Shown one piece after another: positions 59,354 through 64,000 of a stretch of DNA of 64,000 nucleotides. The stretch's first letter is position 1. Each line of letters starts with the position of its first letter. Both the position numbers and the translations under genes were made by a program. Origin of the DNA: Roseiarcus sp963824475. GTDB taxonomy: Bacteria; Pseudomonadota; Alphaproteobacteria; Rhizobiales; Beijerinckiaceae. Location of the stretch: assembly GCA_963824475.1 (NCBI GenBank), contig CAWGPR010000005.1, positions 186,001 through 250,000 on the forward strand, in the 5' to 3' direction. Under the pieces are notes generated by a model that was not told the origin of the DNA, did no database searches, and worked only from the letters and a program-made list of their open reading frames with translations.

Positions 59354-59543
59354 GTACAGTACAGCCCCACCCCGTGCGCCCCGGGACCGCACTTAGGGGC
59401 TCCCGTACCGCCCTCCTTATCGGTCGAAAGGTGGGCGCGATCAAATGGTTATGCCTCGCCCGTACCGAGTGATGGTCTCTGTACCGCACGACAGCGGTAC
59501 ACCTATGTTAACAGGTGACCACTGTACCTATAGGCTCAGGTAC
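59354..59543. promoter_or_regulatory. Cluster of eight GTAC sites in a gene-free gap
   Basis: The 59018-59667 gap has no plausible gene. Within about 190 bp GTAC occurs at 59354, 59359, 59405, 59462, 59481, 59497, 59524 and 59540, five of them as GCGGTACA or its complement or close to it. By chance about one would be expected. This looks like an array for a sequence-specific protein, for example a phage regulator or partition-type protein, upstream of the late operon. Confidence 0.55.
59480..59501. promoter_or_regulatory. Perfect dyad TGTACCGC-N6-GCGGTACA
   Basis: TGTACCGC (59480-59487) and GCGGTACA (59494-59501) are perfect inverted arms with a 6 bp spacer. The same half-site occurs once more at 59351-59358. 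It is the strongest operator candidate in the cluster, about 460 bp upstream of the terminase small subunit gene. Confidence 0.6.
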
Positions 59544-59558
59544 AATCTGTAATACGGA

Positions 59559-59597
59559 TTTAGGGTCAAAACCCCAATCAGCCTGACCGGTTTCGAC
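59559..59597 (+). repeat. Dispersed repeat, copy 4
   Basis: TTTAGGGTCAAAACCCCAAT, then CAGCCTGACCGGTTTCGAC. It matches copy 5 (reverse orientation) over the full 39 bases with few changes. It lies about 70 bp past the stop of the GHKL-ATPase gene, at the right edge of the prophage. Confidence 0.75.
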
Positions 59598-59667
59598 GTT
59601 GAGCTGCCGTTGCCGACCGCGTTCGTGGACGCCGCAGTTGGGTCGCGACAGCGGTTCCATCGCACTG

Positions 59668-61785
59668 CTACGTCAATTGCCGCGGCATTTCGTCGAATAG
59701 CGACCGTAAATCTTCATCGTCCTTGGCTAATACTTCCAATAAACGCCAAGTTTCTTCACCACCAAACTCTCTAATTTGCTGGACGCGATCATCGTTATCA
59801 TCTGGATTAGAACGTTTGAGCATTGCGGCCAACAATTCGATTTGACCTCTTCGCGATCTGATAAATATATCGCTCCAAGAACGAGCCTCCATTTCGATAT
59901 AGGGAATCTCTAAACCTTTAGGCATAGATCCAATTAAGATTCCTCTCCGCTTTGATTGCGGGTAAGTTTGTTCCATGAATACGAGATAGGCGTGCAATTG
60001 TTCTCTATTGGATATGGTTAGTTCTTCCTGAGGGGATTTAATTTCAACGACCAGTATTTCGCTCCGATCTTGATCAGAGAGAAAGACGAAATCGGGTCTG
60101 AATTTCTCATTTATTGGGACTGCCTCTGTTGGCATCCGAGTCGCAATCAGCCCTTCGGCGGCCGCTTTTTCAACGACAGTTAGAAGCGTCTGATTTGCAG
60201 TTAGCCTTTCATAAGCGGGATCGATGATCCAGGGAAAATGCTCAATAAGCTTTTGGAGGTCGGGTTCTTTGCCCCTATGGACTAAACTATGGAGCAAACT
60301 CAATGCGTACGCGCGTTGCGCGAAAGTCACAGCGAGCGACATCGACTCTGGTACAGCACGAGCGCTAAGCTCATCGACGGTCGCTAAAAACCCAGAGGCG
60401 TTCGCGGATTCTTCTAAATTCAGCCTGTCCCAAACTCGCTTCAAGATCTCACGCATGGGTCGGTGAAGATAAGCTTTAAGAACCGCATTCGTGACCTTAT
60501 CAAACGCCAACTCATCTTTGCCAAGACCAGGGACGATCTCCGCGAGCATGTCGGAAATAACGTCGCGTTCTTCCGCTCCAATTCTTGGCACTTCACTCGA
60601 ATCTATTTTACGATCCACTCTTGCGCGAACTAATTTCTTTGCCTGAGCCTTCCGCCAGAGCTCGTACTGGCTGATCCAATAACGGACCTTCGTTGCGCCC
60701 CACACGCGAAGCTCAGAAGCCAATGGATGATCCCAGTCGAGAGATCGTCGATCGGTGGAAATAATGTCTTCTTCGAATTCGTCGAGCCAATCCGCTGTGA
60801 TAACACCGTACATATAACGTGAATAAAGTTCACCGCCTCGGGCACCGAAGAAATGTGGGCGTTCCTGAGCAATTTTTCCGTGAGCATACACTCCAACCCC
60901 CGCCTCATCCTGTGGCCAATCGGCGGAGGTTACAAAACCAACCCAGTACTCTACGGGGTTACCCGACGGGAGATTCTCCACTATTACGCCGGACTCGGGA
61001 ATCCGAAACTCAAAGTTTGGTAGTGCGTCAGCTTCTGTCACGGGCACATCATCAACAGTGACCTTGAAGTCGGGCCTCGTCAAAGTGACCGTAAATCGGC
61101 GCCCCATAGATCGCCGTATCCGCGCTGGATCAACTTCACGATGTATCGAGAGATCAGTCAGAAGGACTAGTGTTCCTGTTCCCTCTCCAATGCGTTCCCT
61201 AAATTTGGCGACTTGACCTGTGGCGTCCTGTTCTACCGGGAATTCATCGGCGCTCCCGGGACCGGAGATCTTTTGCGGACGGTAAGCTCTCATCTCCGCT
61301 GGGGGTTTCGCGGTTTCACAGTGAATAATGTCACTGGAACGTAGCCGAATCCATGTCGCCATTCCCTTCCCGTCCGCATTCCGCGCAACGGTGCAGACGT
61401 CCACCTGTCCGGCAATACCAAATGGTGCGAGCTTCCCGATTCCCTTTCGCCCCATAGGGTATCGTCCCCCAAGGCGCGTTCCAGATCGGTCCTTCGCCAA
61501 TCCAATTACCAAATAGTTCTGGGCGAGAGAACGGAGCGTCATTCCCGCCCCGTCGTCGATCACTGAAATGAAGCGCCCGTCGCCGGCAAGCGGGATGGTG
61601 TGAGTTCCAATCCAAACTCGGTGTGCTCCAGCATCCCAAGCGTTACTAACTAACTCCGCGACCACATTGGTCGGCCTATTCTGGTAGAGCTTTAGCCCAA
61701 GATGCTCGATGATGTTGTGGCTAAAACGGAGAACAAGATCATCGGCGGATTCGTCCGCGTCAGCTATTGAAGGATGTGTGTCCAT
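59668..61785 (-). CDS. GHKL ATPase with PD-(D/E)xK-like C-terminus (putative defence)
   Basis: 705 residues from the ATG at 61785. N-terminal GHKL ATPase: N-box VAELVSNAWDAGA (about 46), DDGAGM (about 80) and GRKGIGK (about 115), as in MORC/MutL/Hsp90-type enzymes. The C-terminal part has RPDFVFLSDQDRSEILVVEIKSPQEEL in outline: a D-x(9-10)-ExK nuclease-type core with a following QLHAYLVFMEQ helix. The gene is clearly less GC-rich than its neighbours, so it was acquired. No methylase or partner gene is adjacent. ATPase plus nuclease-like end suggests a single-gene anti-phage or DNA-processing system. Confidence 0.72.
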   Translation of the reverse strand: MDTHPSIADADESADDLVLRFSHNIIEHLGLKLYQNRPTNVVAELVSNAWDAGAHRVWIGTHTIPLAGDGRFISVIDDGAGMTLRSLAQNYLVIGLAKDRSGTRLGGRYPMGRKGIGKLAPFGIAGQVDVCTVARNADGKGMATWIRLRSSDIIHCETAKPPAEMRAYRPQKISGPGSADEFPVEQDATGQVAKFRERIGEGTGTLVLLTDLSIHREVDPARIRRSMGRRFTVTLTRPDFKVTVDDVPVTEADALPNFEFRIPESGVIVENLPSGNPVEYWVGFVTSADWPQDEAGVGVYAHGKIAQERPHFFGARGGELYSRYMYGVITADWLDEFEEDIISTDRRSLDWDHPLASELRVWGATKVRYWISQYELWRKAQAKKLVRARVDRKIDSSEVPRIGAEERDVISDMLAEIVPGLGKDELAFDKVTNAVLKAYLHRPMREILKRVWDRLNLEESANASGFLATVDELSARAVPESMSLAVTFAQRAYALSLLHSLVHRGKEPDLQKLIEHFPWIIDPAYERLTANQTLLTVVEKAAAEGLIATRMPTEAVPINEKFRPDFVFLSDQDRSEILVVEIKSPQEELTISNREQLHAYLVFMEQTYPQSKRRGILIGSMPKGLEIPYIEMEARSWSDIFIRSRRGQIELLAAMLKRSNPDDNDDRVQQIREFGGEETWRLLEVLAKDDEDLRSLFDEMPRQLT

Positions 61786-62101
61786 TATCTGGCGCCGCTC
61801 AAGGTGGCAGGGAGTGAGGGATGGGCACAAACCTCTTTAGCACGCCCGGCGAACATAGCCCATTTTCGATGGCGAGCTCTTGCAGTCAATCATCAAAAAA
61901 ATTGGTTACAAACAGAAATTCCGAGATGGCGTTCGCGAAGGCAGCGCCCGCTCCTAGCGCATTGTGCCCGTCACGTCGACGATGTTGCCATTTTCTGGGT
62001 GCGCCGATGTGACGGTTGGAATATCATACTGGAAACAGTAGAAATCGCGCGATCCGCAGCATTTCGCGACAATACGGCTTCGCATTTCCGGGCGTTTCGG
62101 C

Positions 62102-64000
62102 ATGGGTAAGTTCTTCTTCTCGCTGGCCCTTTGGCTGGCGGCTGCCATCGGCATGTGGACGGCGATGGCTTCGCCCTCGCTGTCCGCGGGTCCGCTGGAG
62201 ACGTCTGGAGATGACCGTTGGATCGTTTTCGCGAGCCGCCAGGACGTCGATGAAGCGATAGGGTTGGCGAGGCGCTTTGGTTCGGATTTCGGCGAGCCAA
62301 CTGTCCTGTCAACGACGAACGGCTGGTACGCCGTCGCCTCGGGCCCCGTAGCCGTTGCGGACGCGGCGGGGCTCAAGAAACGGCTTGCGGACGCCTGGTG
62401 GCCCCCCAAGGACACTTTTTTGACCAAGGGGCAGACGTTTATCCAGAAGATGTGGGAACGCCCGCGGTCTCCGATCCTCGCGTCGGCATCGAGCGCGGAA
62501 CACCAGCCGCGTGTCGCTTCGGCGGCGGGCCTAGAGGTGAGGGTCGAACCCGCGAACGGACGCTATTTCGTCCGCGTTCGCAACGGCGGCAGGGACGTCG
62601 CGTCCGCCGCTTTCAATGATGACGGACCCTACAATGCGACCGACGCATCGATTGTGAGGCTAGATACCTCGTCTCCCTTTCCACAGGTGATCGCGACTCA
62701 CTTCACAGGCGGCGCCCACTGCTGCACCGTCATGAGGGTGCTGACGCTCCGCGACGGTCGATGGGAAACCGTGAACTTGGGCGAGTTCGACTCCGGCGGG
62801 CCCCAGATCGAGGACCTAAACGGCGACGGCGCGGTTGAGTTGGTCGGCAAGGACGGTAGTTTCGATTACGCCTTCGCGTCCTACGCCGAATCCTATGCGC
62901 CGCCGAAGGTCTACCGGCTCATCGGCAGCCGCATCGCCGATGTCTCGCGAGCTCCTGAATTCCGGAGGCCGATCCTGCAAATGCTGCTGGCCAACCAGGG
63001 CCTCGCGACTCCGGACGAATGGCGAGACAACGGGTTCCTGGCGGGCTGGGTCGCGCACAATTTCCTGGTCGGGAACGGGGCCGATGCCTGGCGCAAGATG
63101 CTTGACCTTTATAATCGGAACTCGGATTGGGACCTGTCTGTCTGCACTGTCCCCACGCAGGGCTACGAACCCTGTCCAGAGTACGCGAAGCGACATCGCG
63201 ATTTCCCGACGGCCCTCCGGGAGCACCTCGCCAAGAACGGATACCTCGTCGCCGGAGACGCCGCCGAGCCGGCCCCGGTCGTCGGCATCAGCCCCAGCTT
63301 CGACTGCAACAAGGCCAGGACGCCAAGCGAGATCGAAATCTGTAGGTCGCCCAGGCTGGCCGAGTTGGACAACATCCTCGCTTCGGGCTACGCGTTCATC
63401 AAGAAGAACCAGGGCCGGCCCGCAGCGGACGCGATCGGAATTCCGTATTGGAAAGCGATCGCGCGGTGCGAAGGCGACGAGGCGTGCGTCGCCGGGCGGC
63501 AGTCTGAGGAGATCGTCGCTCTGGGCCGCGCAGGAGCTCCTGTTTCGCTCCCTGCATGGGTCTCCGGCCCGGCAAACGCTTCACAACAGGAACCGCCGCC
63601 TGCTCCGGCTTTGACGCAGGAGCCAGCGCCTGCGTCAAAGCCCGAACACGTAGCGTCATCGGGAACAGGCTTCTTCGTGACGGCGGACGGCGCCGTCCTC
63701 ACGAACTCCCACGTTGTCGAGGACTGCTCAGCCATCCACGTGACGTCTGACCAGGGGGCAACGGCTGTCGCAAAGGTTGTCGCACGCGACGCCCGTAACG
63801 ATTTGGCGCTCCTTCAAACAGGGCTGGCCGCGAGGAAGACCGCCGCCTTCCGGACATCGATCCGCCTCGGGGAGACCGTCGAGGCTTTTGGCTACCCGCT
63901 CACGGAGGTGCTCTCGAAGTCGGGGAACTTCACGCTTGGCAACGTCTCGGCGCTGGTCGGGCTCGGCGAGGACAGCCGATACCTCCAGATTTCGGCGCCG
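62102..64000 (+). CDS. Secreted trypsin-like protein with SPOR-like and LprI-like parts (incomplete)
   Basis: Open from the ATG at 62102 to the window end (633 codons, no stop). A signal peptide (MGKFFFSLALWLAAAIGMWT) is followed by a SPOR-like part (DDRWIVFASRQDVDEAIGLA, NGWYAVASGP), a section with DLNGDGAVELVG, an LprI-like Cys motif FDCNKARTPSEIEICRSP and CEGDEACVAGRQ, a Pro-rich linker and a trypsin-like protease start: GTGFFVTADGAVLTNSHVVEDC with His, then ARNDLALLQ with Asp. The Ser is beyond the edge. It probably acts in the periplasm in quality control or stress. Confidence 0.75.
   Translation, partial: MGKFFFSLALWLAAAIGMWTAMASPSLSAGPLETSGDDRWIVFASRQDVDEAIGLARRFGSDFGEPTVLSTTNGWYAVASGPVAVADAAGLKKRLADAWWPPKDTFLTKGQTFIQKMWERPRSPILASASSAEHQPRVASAAGLEVRVEPANGRYFVRVRNGGRDVASAAFNDDGPYNATDASIVRLDTSSPFPQVIATHFTGGAHCCTVMRVLTLRDGRWETVNLGEFDSGGPQIEDLNGDGAVELVGKDGSFDYAFASYAESYAPPKVYRLIGSRIADVSRAPEFRRPILQMLLANQGLATPDEWRDNGFLAGWVAHNFLVGNGADAWRKMLDLYNRNSDWDLSVCTVPTQGYEPCPEYAKRHRDFPTALREHLAKNGYLVAGDAAEPAPVVGISPSFDCNKARTPSEIEICRSPRLAELDNILASGYAFIKKNQGRPAADAIGIPYWKAIARCEGDEACVAGRQSEEIVALGRAGAPVSLPAWVSGPANASQQEPPPAPALTQEPAPASKPEHVASSGTGFFVTADGAVLTNSHVVEDCSAIHVTSDQGATAVAKVVARDARNDLALLQTGLAARKTAAFRTSIRLGETVEAFGYPLTEVLSKSGNFTLGNVSALVGLGEDSRYLQISAP

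Noticed and set aside
61786..62101. A reverse copy of the dispersed repeat or a gene upstream of the GHKL gene
   Set aside because: I found neither; the 316 bp hold only AT-rich spacer without a convincing promoter pair.

Overview
ORGANISM. High-GC DNA with dense operons, EttA, a CcdA/thioredoxin pair, a Tat-exported gluconate-dehydrogenase-like pair, RHH and FecR proteins and IS5/IS481 elements points to an alphaproteobacterium, probably Hyphomicrobiales (a Methylocystis/Methylosinus-like methanotroph or relative is possible). This is inference from gene content only.

LAYOUT. 1-20 kb is chromosome with several small insertions: thioredoxin end, ccdA, ettA; a 3.7 kb island at the 3' end of ettA (MFS gene broken by an IS5 element, plus a coupled membrane protein) that ends in a second ~200 bp copy of the ettA 3' end; then an LTXXQ protein, RHH protein, glyoxalase, a Tat/GMC oxidoreductase pair, a Phd-VapC module, a HAD phosphatase, a polytopic membrane protein, a FecR protein, a broken sugar permease, an IS481 element beside tRNA-Ser(GCU), a frameshifted haloalkane dehalogenase, a hydrolase lacking its nucleophile and a TMEM175-type channel.

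20.2-59.0 kb is a P2/Mu-type contractile-tailed prophage. Most late genes run on the minus strand from about 59 kb down to 25.5 kb: TerS, TerL, portal, gpW, S49 protease, decoration, major capsid, connector genes, two collagen-like proteins, baseplate V-W-J-I, fibres, sheath, tube, GpZ-like and lysis genes. The last tail block (chaperone, tape measure/lysozyme/GpU fusion, X, D) is on the plus strand and converges on the lysis genes. No integrase, transposase, replication gene or intact repressor is visible, so the element is cryptic, domesticated, or keeps its early genes elsewhere.

CARGO. Three accessory loads interrupt the phage order: a MerR/CDF metal-efflux unit that splits a small holin-like gene; McrBC; and a tight plus-strand operon of a small unknown protein, a cupin, a ParB-fold protein, a PAPS-reductase-like PP-loop enzyme and a second ParB-fold protein (IbrA/IbrB-like). 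A GHKL ATPase with a nuclease-like C-terminus lies just outside TerS. A dispersed repeat with core TTTAGGGTCAAAACCCAAT occurs five times, next to most of these loads. The ParB/PAPS-reductase/cupin operon and the GHKL-nuclease protein are the best candidates for an undescribed system. The window ends inside a secreted trypsin-like protein gene.

CAVEAT. Four genes or start regions look frameshifted (dehalogenase, a large tail gene, an HTH regulator, the start of gpJ); decay and sequencing error cannot be told apart here.
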